Assembly: GCF_000247815.1 (NCBI RefSeq)
Contig: NC_021678.1
Span: 8,018,874-8,082,873, forward strand
Direction: 5' to 3'
Source: Ficedula albicollis
Taxonomy: Eukaryota > Chordata > Aves > Passeriformes > Muscicapidae
Length of the DNA: 64,000 nt
Below, piece by piece: positions 1-12,323 of the stretch. A model generated the notes under the pieces. The model was given only the letters and a program-made list of their open reading frames with translations. It had not been told where the DNA came from and did not search any database. The position numbers and the translations under genes are program-made. How positions within the stretch are numbered: the stretch's first letter is position 1; each line of letters begins with the position of its first letter.

Positions 1-3000
1 TAGAGGCCAAACAGACCTCCTCAAAACTACAGAGCTTTATAACTACAACAGCAGAACTAGCTACTGAAAGATTAGATATCTTTCAAGGAAACCTATACAT
101 TTAAAAAGGCAAACAACTCTCTCATGGTTGTGCTGTATTACAACACAATGTGAAGTTTCTGCCTACATCAATTGATTTCAAAGAAAGCTATAAATTTCAG
201 TAGGAGATAAGAAATTAATTTAGGTAGTTCACCTGAAATCATACAACTACAAAAAAATACCTACTAAGTCTGACTGCAAATTTAGAAGAAAACAAAACTC
301 AGTAAAAAACTAAAGCTTTATACACTACTTGCTTCTCTTATTGGCTACCTTGCAAGCTCACAGAACGCACATTTCTGTTCTACTTCCCTCCAACACAGAA
401 AAAGCACCATCCTTCTGCAGGAATCCAGAGACACGTGCAGCACAAAGCCCAAACACTTCCCAAGAGCCAGAGGAGTGAGAGCTTTATGGGGAGCTGATTG
501 GAGCTGATTGAGGCTGATTTGTCCCAGCTGCAGACCAAACAGCCCTTGGGAGTGTCTCCCAGCAAACAGCCCACAGCTGCTTTGGGTGAAATCACTCATT
601 AAAGCCGATTCTCCCCAGCTGAGCAACAATCAAGCCAAAAAACAGGCACCGCCACACAAATAATTTCAACTCTTAAATAATATAACAACTGTTTCTGGTA
701 GAACAAATGCTGTTTTTATTTGTTTCCTAAAAATTAAGAAAAATAATAATTAGCTGAGGCAACTGCTTGTATGATGGAATTGAGGCTTCTCATACAAGTA
801 ATACAGCTTTACTAAATATGAGTTATAACCAACCTTTTCTCCCTCCCCCTTCACCACATGTCAGTTTTTACCTTTAATTTCACTTTTCTTCAGAGTTTTC
901 TTCTGACTTTCTCCTTGCCTTTCCCAGGATGATGCCAAAGGATGTGGTTTCTCTGAGAAATTTCCAACAGGGCTCCCCAAATGTGTTGTGTTTAGATTTA
1001 GGTCGCTCTTTAGCTGCTCACAATGTAAGTTCAAGTCAGTAAAGCAAAATAAAATAAACAATAAGGTCTGAACGCTGTGGTTGCTGTGCCATCCCACTAA
1101 CATGATTTCCTCTGAATGCTCCACTTGTCACCAAGCCAACAGCTTTAAACCTATCTCAGAAGAGAGCTATTCTGAAATTTAAACAGATTTTAGGAAGAAT
1201 TTTCTTTCTTTAAGCAATCCCAGCATGAAGTTTAAAACTGTAATCCATGTTACAAGCCCAAAATTTTAATAAAGTTCCTCTTTCAGGTTAATTTTTGAGA
1301 CGTTTTCCTTTCCAGAGCTACCCCTGAATACCAGCTTATGGAAAGCAGTGCTCTTGAGCCCAGTATTAAGAGCTAAACCTTCACCTGCTGAAATTCAGTA
1401 TGCTTGACCCATTTCCTGGAGGGAAGCTGATTTACACAGGTGAGAACCCGGGTTTAAGTGGTTTATTCTATCAGCAGACTAAGAAAAAGAGAGCTGCTTT
1501 GCTGAGACTTCACCTACAATGCAGCAATGGTTATCAAAGCAAGGCAGATACTGGGAATTTCACTTTGCAAGACAAGTATTGCACACATGTAGTTGTAACT
1601 CAGTATAAAAACATTCTATCAAGTTTCAACTCTGAAATTAAAAAGCACAATTATTCTATTTTCTCCATTGCAATTGGAAAACATGACATACTAAGAAATA
1701 AGAGCAATGCATACTTCAGATTGAAAGCAGATTGCCCATGGATTACAAGCAAACAGAATAAACTGAGCCACACTTTTTTAAGAAAATAATTTCTAAACTA
1801 ATGAGTTGATAGAACAAGACAGGCTAGAAGTGCTGTGCCACAGATGTCACTTCTGTGAAAGCTCATCATCAAAAGAGCACAATAAAAGGAAGGTACATTT
1901 CATGTACAACCACCTTTGCAATGTAAACATTCCAGAGGAGTTGGAATATTTGGGATCGTACGTTATTCCCTATTTTAAGTACGCTCGGGGAAGTCCCAGT
2001 TGAAAAACCAGAGCACAGTTTGATCTTCAAAGTCTTCAGAAACTTTTGCAGTTTTTCTATTTTAACTTTCCAGATATTAAAGGTGAAGGGTCAAATCTGC
2101 AGGTGGTGTAAATAAGCACAGCTCTGTGAGAGCTTTCACCTTATGCTCGTTTACATCACATGGAAATTATATTTCTCACTTCTTCTGTGAGTAATTGCTA
2201 ATGTATATATAAATATATGCATGTGTGTGATGAATACATATCATATAGAAGGTGAATGTTTTGATCTGTCAAAAGGAAGATACAAATATAAAACAGGAGA
2301 CAGGATATGAAAATCATACATTCTGCATTTACTTTGAAAACTGAAAGTTATGGGGAAAGAAACATTATTTATGTTCAAGGAGAACCTGGTGATTTGCTTA
2401 AATAATCTAAAACCAAACCACTAGCACATGAAGGATTTATCAGCTTCCTGTCAGTGCTGACAGGCTCAAGCTATGCCTTGCTAACTTTTATATAAACAAA
2501 TAATTACTAGACAGTGAGAGATCCATTGCAGATTCCTAGTTTTGCAGTGTAGACCCTGGTGCAGCAAAGAACTCAAAACTTAAGGTTAGCTTAAAGCAGC
2601 TGAGTAGTCCCAGGGAGTTTGGCCAGCTCACTCACCTGCTTAAAATTTAGGCACATATTTAATTTGAGATGTGCAGTTTTAACTCCACCATCAATCAGCA
2701 ATGCACTTCACCTGTGCATAAAGCAGGTGCTCCCTGTAGGGCTTATATATGCTTAAATACTTTTCTGAAAGAGGGCTGCATGGTTTGATTCTTCATGATC
2801 CTGCTTATCTTAGATGTAGTCCTGCAAAGCATTCATACAGGTGAGTCATGTTCTGTGCACGAGAGTAAAGGAGCTCTAATATCACCTATGAGTTAAACCA
2901 CACTTCCAAACTCTACAGCACATAGCAAGAGTAAGCCAGGAGGAGGACACTGAGTATGAACAATGCTAAAGTTAATCCCCAACATATTTTGTACTCACAA

Positions 3001-4663
3001 TTTATTCCACAAATGCAGGTCAGTTAAAATTACAGTGTTTTAGTCTATAACATGAAAAAGATCTGACGTGAAAGCAAAGATGTGTCAGTAAAACAGGGCC
3101 CTGCTCTGGGCTTTGCTGCAGCGAGTCAGCAGCGTGTTTTGTGAGTTAACAGCAGGGCAGCAGCTCAGGAAACCTCCAGCAGGCTTGTTTGCCACAGCAG
3201 ATTGCACCCTCATAGCCACTCAAGCACCTCCTTGCATGGATTCTGCAGCACATTCCTCTGCTGCTGCTCGAATCTGAAACTCGTCATGAAACGAGAGATT
3301 TTTCCAACGCACGTCCTTGCACTCTTTCTCCAAAACATCTTTACAGGTTCCTGTGTGTGCGTAGTCTTTTAGTGCAGCTGTTTCTGCCATAACTAATTAG
3401 TGTATTTATGGAATTTTTTTTTTTTCCCGTGGCCATAGGTTTAAGACAACAAACAGAAAAAATATAATAAAAGAAGAAAAAAAAAATCCAAGGTTTTTGT
3501 GGACCAAACCTGTAAATAGCATAAATCTAGTCAGATTTATTAATAATTTATAATTAGTGTGAAGCAAATAGTGCAATTTGTGCCAACTACAAAATTGCAC
3601 CATCTTCATGAAGAACCAGATTGACAACAGAGATAAACTAATTATCTGCAAGAGTACTTCTCTAAGCCCACCATCAATATTCCTCATTTAAAAAGTGGTA
3701 AGCTGACTATCCTCTTCCAGAAGGCAGGTTTTATATCACAGTTTGACTTTTCCTCCCTACTACTTAAAGTAGAAATGTAAAAATGTGGGGACTTTAATCA
3801 CTCTATAAATATATGTGTTGTGTAATTATGCAAATCAAATTAGTATCAGTGGATGGAATGTTTATTTACCCAGACACCTGACCCAGATTGCCTGCTGACT
3901 TTCCTGGGATGTGAATGCATTTTTACCTCTTTCAAACAGAATTTTTCACCTTAATGTAGACAATGATTTTGCTGCACCAGGATCTACAGCCTTTTCCAAA
4001 TAGCAGTATTCTAATAAAGTGAGGAAATCCAGCTACAAAGGGAAATTACAACCTAGTATTAGGGATACATTTGAGAAGACACTAAATTGTCCCAATTTTG
4101 AAAGAGAGTGATGGTCCATGAAGAGTAGGAGGGGGGACAGGGATCCATTATGTTTGGCATTCAAAGTTCTGTTTGGGAAGGAAACAATGTCTTAGATTTT
4201 GGTCTGTTTTTTCTTGCCATACGACATTGTACTGGTACTATTTCATGACAAGACATCAAATAAGCTATATGTGTTGCTCTTTTTCCTCTGTGTTGCACAG
4301 ACAAAAAAAAAGGAAGGTTTTGTACAGCCATTTCTACCACAATTATAGACATGGCCATTAAAATGTCTCTCTTTACAAAATCAATGGAAAAAAAGCTGAG
4401 CTGTGCTTATACTTGTCATTCAGGGATATGACTTCAACAGGGAGCATTGCATCCATTATGCAACAAATTCAGTAAAATCTTAAAGAAAGAGATGGCACCA
4501 GAGGGCACAGTCACTGCAGTGCCGTTATCTCCTGCCTTTACTGCTCCTCCTTGCCTCACTCCATTGGTTCCTCCCCATTTTCAGTCATGTACGCAAGAAA
4601 CGAAAAAGAACTGAGCAGTTTTTCTTAAAAGCTTTCCCCCAACCTAAAACCTGTTCATCAAAG

Positions 4664-4730
4664 ATTTATATATATATAATATATACGTCATGATATATAT
4701 AATATATATTATATATATATGTATAACAGA
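4664..4730. repeat. TA-rich near-palindromic low-complexity block
   Basis: This stretch is almost entirely alternating T and A with nested inverted symmetry around a central ACGTCATG. It is simple sequence in the GRID1 3' flank or distal 3' UTR. It could extrude as a cruciform, but no function is implied. Confidence 0.8.
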
Positions 4731-5169
4731 ACACAGAAAGTTAAATAAAAAGAGCCACACAGCACAGCAGACACGTAAAAACAGAATCCAATAATCCTGT
4801 GCTTAAATTTAGAAACTGTGTGGATGTTTAAATTCTTGTTAGAAGGAAAATGTTCTCTGTTCATTGTTTGTTGGATTTGGGTTATAATTCACCTTTAAAG
4901 CATTTTTTACTGCTATGCTAATACCAGCTGCTAAGTTCTCTGAGTGAATTGTCATCTTGGCTATAAAACGGGGCTCTGGGAAAAGGAGAGATCTGAGCAT
5001 GGTGAATTTTTCTAGCAAGAAACTGATAAATTTTTTGCTCTTAAAAAAAACCTATTTCTGTAAGGGAAAAAGTGCTGAAATCCATGGGGGAAAAAAAAGA
5101 AAGTATGGCCCTCGGTCCCAGTAACAGGTCTTCTTTGGCACTTGAGAACGACCACGAGTAGTTTGCCTT

Positions 5170-5175
5170 TTTATT
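5170..5175 (-). other. Candidate polyadenylation hexamer for GRID1
   Basis: The plus strand reads TTTATT, giving AATAAA on the GRID1 sense strand about 245 bases after the stop codon. It is the first canonical hexamer I saw downstream of the stop. The same hexamer recurs further along (for example near 3535 and 3852), and AT-rich DNA produces it often by chance. Treat it as the most proximal possibility only. Confidence 0.25.
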
Positions 5176-5418
5176 CATATAGAACAAAATTTACAAAGTC
5201 ATTCATACATTTTTGTTTGTTTTTTGTTTTGTTTTTTACTTACTTCGAAAATTGGGAATATTCAAAATACACTTTTACCCCACTTCATTCTTTCATTATT
5301 TACAAGTATATACAAGAAAAATGTAAGAGTTCCTTTTCTTTTCCTTTTTTTTTTTTTTTCTTTTCTTTTAAATTTTGTATTAAAAATCTCTGCTGGTTGT
5401 TTGTACTGTTTGTTTTCG

Positions 5419-5847
5419 TCATATGGATGTTCCATGCGAGGGCTCCATTGCTTCTGGAATGACTCCCCCCGGCACGGACTGGAATGACATTGGGATGGGG
5501 GTTTTGACGGGGCTCTGCCGGAATAGTCCTCCGTTGGGTGACCTGTGTTTGCACTGTATGGAGGGCATGGTGGCCGAGCTGCTCAGGGGCAGCGGCAGGG
5601 GGCTGCCCGAGGCAGCTGTGAGTGTCCTGCTGGCCCCATGAGCGGTCTGTTCTGGTAAAAAGGTGGTGACAGAAAGTTGCGTGTTCTGGTACTCGCGCAC
5701 CGGCTCCAGGGTCTGGGCTGGCTGCATGCTGCCGATCTCCAGCGCCGAGATCTCGATGGACGCTGGGGAGATCTGCTTGTGGGCAATGTCTTCATCAATT
5801 AAACTGTTCATGCGTCTGTGCACCTGCTCCAGGTTCACTTCTTTGTC
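5419..5847 (-). CDS. GRID1: GRID1 terminal coding exon: cytoplasmic tail and stop codon
   Basis: This exon encodes the last 142 residues of glutamate receptor delta-1 and the TGA stop at 5421-5419. It starts in phase 0 after a CTCACTAG acceptor with [12 protein letters not shown], which continues the preceding exon's HQETPKE. Blocks that I recognise from mammalian GluD1 include [41 protein letters not shown] and IPMSFQ. The protein ends SHGTSI, a class I PDZ ligand of the GluD family (Thr-Ser-Ile). In the family this tail binds postsynaptic scaffolds. The segment between the EYQNTQLS and SSSATMPS blocks is Ser/Ala/Leu/Pro-rich and looks the least conserved part. The frame is intact with no sign of decay. 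GluD2 is excluded because its tail differs clearly in the same places. Confidence 0.97.
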   Translation of the reverse strand, partial: DKEVNLEQVHRRMNSLIDEDIAHKQISPASIEISALEIGSMQPAQTLEPVREYQNTQLSVTTFLPEQTAHGASRTLTAASGSPLPLPLSSSATMPSIQCKHRSPNGGLFRQSPVKTPIPMSFQSVPGGVIPEAMEPSHGTSI

Positions 5848-8087
5848 CTAGTGAGGAAGAAACCGGAACAATCAGTCCAAACACAGTCTCCAACCCCACC
5901 CGGACCCCCCTCCTCTCCTCTGTGTGACCTGAGTTGCTGATCACTCATTACATCACTTGGATTTCAACTGTGCCTGTGCAAAACCTCACGATCTGGCGAC
6001 ATCTCCAGATGAAAAACCTGCTGAAGAAAATGCTGAAGAAAACACCAGTTCAATCTCAGCCTGCTGGAGCTCCTGATGTTGTCAATCCCATCCTCCTGGG
6101 AGGTAAACCTGATGGCCGTGCTTCAGCTAACAGGGGCTGGTATCAGGGACCAGCACATCCCTCGTGCCCCTGGCTCACCTTGCACAAGCTCAGAAAACAG
6201 CCTATAGCATGCAAACAAATGATCTGGGACTCCAAATTCCAGTGGGCAGCTCAGCCCTCTGGCACCACGACAGCTCACCATTATCTCATCTATCTGCAGA
6301 GCATTTTCTAAAGAACAGATCAGTAAAAAAACCCTGACTTCAGGGTAGTTGCTTCAAGTGTCTAAATCTACTGGCCAGGGGTTGCAGTGGTGATGAATTC
6401 TTGCCTTCCCATCAGGAAGCCTGTGTGGCACGGAAGGTAAACCTACAGGAACAGCACTGAGAGAGGACTACTCTGGGAGCCCTGGGGAGGGGACCACACA
6501 CTCATGTTTGGAACAGCTGCATGACAGACCATAAGCTGTCTGTCACCTTGGCATGTCATCTGGAAAAGTCTGTCTGCAATCAGAGCTCAGGAAAACGGTG
6601 CTGTTCTTTAGAAAATGCATCACCATCTTCTGAGAACGCGTTTCCTAAGGCTTCCGGAGTGGTCTCTCCAACTGACTGTCAGAACCACTCACACAACACA
6701 TTTTAGCTTCCCTGAGGAAATACAACAAAAGGAGTTGTCTTTAAATCCTGAAGTAGCAAAGATCTACAGTGGGCTGTTTATCACCTCAGCACTGCATTCA
6801 AAATGCTCAAATTGGGAAGCAACAAAACTGGCAGGGTGAAGTCAACCACCTGGGATGCTGTCTGACTGAATTTTAACAGCTTGCATTGTATTGCCAATAA
6901 AAAAGTATTACATTATATAATTTCTCTACATTTCATAAAGCACTGCTATGATTGCAGTTGTAGTTATTTGATGCAAGTGTAACACACAGCAGAATAGCAG
7001 CAAAGCATAACAGCCCAACAGCCCTGGAACTGGAGAAATTCCCTGATCCAACAGAAACCTGTAATTACATTACTCAGACAGCAAGACTCCAACCTAGGGA
7101 GCAGGACTACCCAAAACTTTTGTGTTCCAGTAATCTCTGACTGCCCAAGGTCAAGCTGTGCTTAAATGTTGGTTTAACCCAACATCAGCAGCCTTACTGA
7201 TTCATACCAAGATCTAGGCTCAGGGAATGAAGAAGCACAAAGTGTCACAGCCGCTCACTCCTCTTAATCTTTCACTAGCAGTGTTCAGGTGGAGCACAGA
7301 GAATTACAATCTTATTCCAGTGGTATCCTCTGCTATGCGACTTTGCTTTCCCCTGTAAATTGACAAGCCAACTCCAAAGTCCTTGATTCCAGTCAATGTC
7401 AACTACAGATTCAATTCTAACCTTGTGATTTAACACCCCTTCTACATTACTCAAGAACCGTTGAATCTGCTGATCCCTGCATGGGTTTGGAAATGAATTA
7501 GTGTTACATGATGTAAAGTCCAAACCTATGTCCTTAGCTTAGCCTAAATCCATATTGATTTCAACTGGAATACAATTGCTTCACAATTACAGGGCTGAGA
7601 TGCATGTTGCAAATTCTTTGCTAATCAGTGGAAAATGAATTCCTATTTAATTTATGTCATAAATTCACCAAAATCCCAATGCAGCTCCCAGAAACATGGG
7701 GGATATAATCTTCCTCACCAAAGAAAGAAATAACTTAAAAAATCCTGCTTTTTCAGCCAAATCCTCTAATCAGATAATTCTGAGTTAGAGAAAAATCAAT
7801 GGGCAATAAAATAAAAAATAAACTTTTTTGACATGAAGTGATCACACAACACTTGATCAGATAACCCCTGCAGCTGTATTAAGTCCTTCCTGACAAAAAC
7901 CACACCTGAGCTGTCAGGCCCTTCATCCAATACATTAGACAATGCACTAAGCTGATGATAACTTAGAGGCTCTTTCCTAAATTCTGTAGCTAGGAAACTT
8001 AAGGATTTATGGTGCAGTGGCCAGAGGATTACATAGATTTAATTCCTACTTTCCTCAGTTCCTTTTCTTGGAGTAAAATTGTAGACC

Positions 8088-8285
8088 GGGGCAAACATGA
8101 GAAAAGTTCTTACATTATTCCCCGATGGGAGTAAGAGCTCAGCCTCTCTGGGTGGGTTCTTTTGGAACAGATGTGGGGCAAACATGAGAAAAGTTCTTAC
8201 ATTATAATGGGGAATAACATCTGCTCCCCATTATAATGGGAGTAAGAGCTCAACCTCTCTGGGTGGGTTCTTTTGGAACAGATGT
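8088..8285. repeat. Imperfect tandem duplication with a hairpin insert in copy 2
   Basis: Copy 1 (8088-8174) and copy 2 (8175-8285) share a 30-base start (GGGGCAAACATGAG...) and a long end (GGGAGTAAGAGCTC...CAGATGT). Between these blocks copy 2 carries extra sequence: two perfect 14-base inverted arms at 8200-8213 and 8225-8238 around an 11-base loop. Copy 1 has only a short unpaired version of this stretch. Confidence 0.9.
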
Positions 8286-9704
8286 CCAACCACTCACTGC
8301 TGCATTTTCCTCAGCTGTTTGCCAGCAAAAGTTTGTTGCAAAGCCCTGCTTGTCCACAAACTTCAGCTAGCAGCATGTACAGTGATATTGTGTCTAAGGA
8401 GCTAACTCCCAGAAGCCCATTGTGCAATGCCTCTTTAGGTACCCTGCACTATTTCCTTTCTAAACGTTGCTGTCAGTTGGGATGCAGACTCCCAGCTGGC
8501 ATTCTGGGTATCTGGGGCTCATATTCTTGTCAAGCCTCCACTACAAAATAAGAGAACTCAGGTTAGAACTGAGCAAATGCTCCTAAATGAGACTTTGGCA
8601 AAATACTCATTACTCATTTACATTTTTCTGAGCTTTGGCCAAATACTAATGCCTTTCTTCAGATAATTTCAAGGGAAAATACACATCAATATTTTATTTA
8701 TATTTTAATTTTTTTTAATTGCAAATACATCCTAAGTGTATTCATCCTGCTTTGCAAGTGGAACAAGTAAAATGTGACTTGGATAAAGCCAAGCCAGAGG
8801 GAAAGCTAAGGTTTCAATACTTGCAACAAGCAGTCATTAATTGTTTGCAGAGTAAAAATAAATTCATGAAAAAAGCAGGATCTTCATTTGGAGCATCTAG
8901 GCACAGAAGGTCATAAAATTCAAAGCATGAATTAATCGTGGTTACATATTTAGCTGAGCCCTTTTAAGATGTAAACATGAAGAGCCACAGCTGGGATGCT
9001 TTTAATACACATCTCCGGGTCCAGACCATAGGGATTATTAAGGACCACATCTTTTGGAACATTCCTTTATCCTGGCCTAACAGGCCTTTTCTTCTGCTAT
9101 GCACAGTCCACCCTGGGAGCATTCCCCAGGAAACGGTGGATTTGCAGTTGCTTATATTTCACAATACAAACTCATGTTTCACTGTGCTAAAATTTTCATT
9201 CTTAATACAGATTAAAACCAGTTCCTGCACACAGACATCACATTCCACCTACATCAGAACACTTTACAAACTACATAGAGAAGTGAATGCTTGGGATCTC
9301 TTTAAGAAGCAGGGGTGGTGATTTCTTTTGCCTACTTCTTTTTCTTCAGCGTTAAGGACAACTTGTTTGCCTTATTAAGATCAAGGAAAACTTTCTAAAG
9401 GCTTTCAACAGACCAAGAATTCACATTATTCCTTCTTTTCATTGTAAAAATAAAATGTTTGTAAAGGTTGTGGAAAAGAACTTGTCTCTGAGGAATTATA
9501 AAAACACATTTTTAAAGGTTCTTCCCTTTTTCTCTGTCTTATTAGACAAAGAGCAGCTAAATAACTAAATGTCAGGGTTTGTATGAGACTATCTTAATGG
9601 TGAATGAATGATTCTTCAAATACTTTAAAAAAAAAACCCCTAAGATAAAATTCAGAAACCCTTGAAAATATTAATTTGTCATTGCACACCATAAAACTGC
9701 TTTG

Positions 9705-9770
9705 AATCCCAAGATTTCTAGAAGTGGAGGTTTTGGGAATCCCTAGATTTCTAGAAGTGGAGGTTTTGGG
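9705..9770. repeat. Tandem duplication, 33-bp unit x2
   Basis: The copies at 9705-9737 and 9738-9770 are head to tail and differ by one base (AATCCCAAG versus AATCCCTAG at the start). No function is apparent. Confidence 0.92.
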
Positions 9771-9870
9771 ATAGCTTTATGTGACGAGTCAACCCTTCAG
9801 AATGGGTAAATTCTGTGAACCTAATCTTTTTTTTTCCTTTCTTTCATGGTTCTTCTGGGAAATCAGTAAC

Positions 9871-9956
9871 ATAGCATATGTTACTCAAAACTAACAAGCT
9901 GAATGGAGAAAGGATAGCATACGTTACTCAAAACTAACAAGCTGAATGGAGAAAGG
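9871..9956. repeat. Tandem duplication, 43-bp unit x2
   Basis: The copies at 9871-9913 and 9914-9956 abut exactly and differ by one transition (GCATATG versus GCATACG). Confidence 0.93.
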
Positions 9957-12205
9957 TTTAAATGGCAATAAAGCCAGAAAAAGAAATCTTAAAAGTTATT
10001 ATGTTTTGCTCCATTGTCAGCTCCATGCTCTCCTTTATTTTTAGTTCTATGCTTCTCATTAAATATCAAGTAATTTGTTAAAATTTCTTTTTTGCACTTA
10101 ATATTATAAATATGTCACATCTCAGACATTTCATGCCAATTCAACTTCACTTCTCCTTTATGGCTGTGTTGGACACAAATATATGTTTGTGTTGCCAGAA
10201 GAAGATAAATATTTTTCCTTTGCTGGCTTCATAATTCTATTTTCAATATTAATGTTGTACTCCAAATAGATCAGTTGAAGAAATTAATCAGTGAGGGAAA
10301 GAAACGTCTAAGGAAAATTGATTATACACCCAGGCTTATCCTCTGCAGGCTCAAGGAGAAAAGCTAACCAAACATTGCTCCTCGTCAGGAAATTCTCTTA
10401 TTCATAAATACCAAGGGAAATGTCAATGTCCCTCAGTGAGTTTGAGCTCTGGAGGGCGTGTGAAGGGCAGGTTTCTGATATGCAAGCACTTGACCATGAG
10501 CAACAGGTTCAATGGCCTATGGCAGACAGCAGGAGCACACCCTGGCTTGGAGGGCATCTGGAGGATGCTCACCAGAATTATCTGGGAATGACAACACCTG
10601 CATGGAACTATGACTCCCTTTCAGGATTAACCAAGTCTGGCTTTTCACACAGAGTAAAATTATGGCAAGATATAAATGCAGGCATCATGATTTACAGGGT
10701 AATGAATATTTTTTTCCTAGTTTATTTTCTGTGACTCTTGACAGTGGGTTCTAAAAAAAGCCTGTGGGCAGTCATATTGAAAGAATATGCTAAGTGGGAG
10801 GTTTGGAGGCAGTTAACATGATCAAATTCAAGGGTGTTGGAAAGGAGCTAGTGGCTGATGTTTTTAAGAAATTGCCTACATCACTCTAAACACAATTAAT
10901 TAACAGGTAATACAGCTGAGCTGACTGGCTTGCAGCACTTGGGATTTTCCAAGGGAAATTTTTTTTTGAGAAAAATATATTAATTAAAGACACCATTGTG
11001 GCGTCTGGTTTTTTACTTGTAATTTCTGTGAGCTTATCACAGAGTTCAAGAAAAGCCACTTCAAGACATTAACATCCTACAAGATGAGGAAGCAGTTCCA
11101 GTAAGGCAAGAAAGGAAGACAAATGCCCAAACAGGAAAGTCTAATATCTGCAGAAATGTGATGCTAAAACTATGCCAAAGCTGTGATAAGTTGCATAGGC
11201 ATCTAACACATGCAAATAAAAGCACACTAGACTGGAGAAGAAAAAGATTGATGGCTCTGACCCCAGAAGGACTAAAATTTCAGAAATATAGCCAATATGG
11301 GCAGACAGGCTGATACAGGGAGGGAATACCTTGCATGTGTCAATGCCTCCCAGTCAGGTGCTGGTAACTGTGCCAAGAATTAAAAGCCTGTTAAAGTAGT
11401 TAATAAGACTCAGGAGATAGGCAGAAAACAATGCTTTTAAGGTAATATAGCCTTGATCATCAATCAGGGCACATTTCTGCTTTGATTTTTTGTTTCCTGT
11501 CCTGGGTGACAATATGAAGGATTATATTTTGGTGAGAGAAAGAAAACAAGACATAAATGCTAATATTAGGTTTTCATTCTGTAAAATAACTATTTTTAAA
11601 AAATTAGGTAATTTTGTGATTAGGACTGGGTATCACAATTTGACACAAACCCCAGTGTCAGACAGACACTTCCTCTTCTGCCCTTGACCAGGAAACATGC
11701 TGGTCTCTCTCCCACTCATATAAAAGTCCTCTTGACTCATACATGTGTGTTCATAATGACAGGTGTCAGAGGTCATGAGACACAGGTGCTGGAAGGCACA
11801 CCTCTACCCAGTTAGAAAGGAACTCCCTGAGGCATTTCCAACCACAGACAGCCACACTGCAAAACTGAAAAAGGAGGCAGAGAAAAAACAGCAAAGTTTC
11901 CATGCTCAGGTACCCACAAACTATTCTCTTCTTACTCAGCATCAAATTCCACAGCTCTACCCAGCAACCAGCTTCAGTCTGTGGGGTTTCAGACATCATG
12001 GGCTCACACATTTAGCTTGTTAAAGAAACAGTAGCTCTGCATATGTACAGTTGTTTAGGATTATTTTGAAATCCTGTATTCAACCAGGGTCATTATCATT
12101 ACTTTCAGTTATAGCTCTTGCATGTGCAAAGCTGTAATTTTAATTTATTCCAGTGGGCTCTGACAGACTGGCAAAACCAGGCATAATTGGCTTGATCAAG
12201 AAGAA

Positions 12206-12323
12206 AAAGCAGTGATGATGTATGTAATAGATGTGCTGCAGAACAATGACAATACAGTATGGTGAAAGCAGTGATGATGTATGTAATAGACGTGCTGCAG
12301 AACAATGACAATACAGTATGGTG
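12206..12323. repeat. Tandem duplication, 59-bp unit x2
   Basis: The copies at 12206-12264 and 12265-12323 abut exactly and differ by one transition (AGATGTGC versus AGACGTGC). Confidence 0.94.

Larger units (their letters stand above)
1..5418 (-). other. GRID1: GRID1 3' UTR (undetermined length) and downstream flank
   Basis: Everything left of the GRID1 stop codon is transcribed 3' UTR of unknown length followed by downstream sequence. Its proximal part (about 5200-5400) has long T runs on the plus strand, so the mRNA would be A-rich there. I see no second gene; the longest open frames have no recognisable domain. The interval also holds an AT palindromic block near 4.7 kb, a small 11-bp tandem around 490-522, and an 8-bp perfect inverted repeat with a 2-base loop at 2447-2464. 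The polyadenylation site cannot be fixed from sequence alone. Confidence 0.7.
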
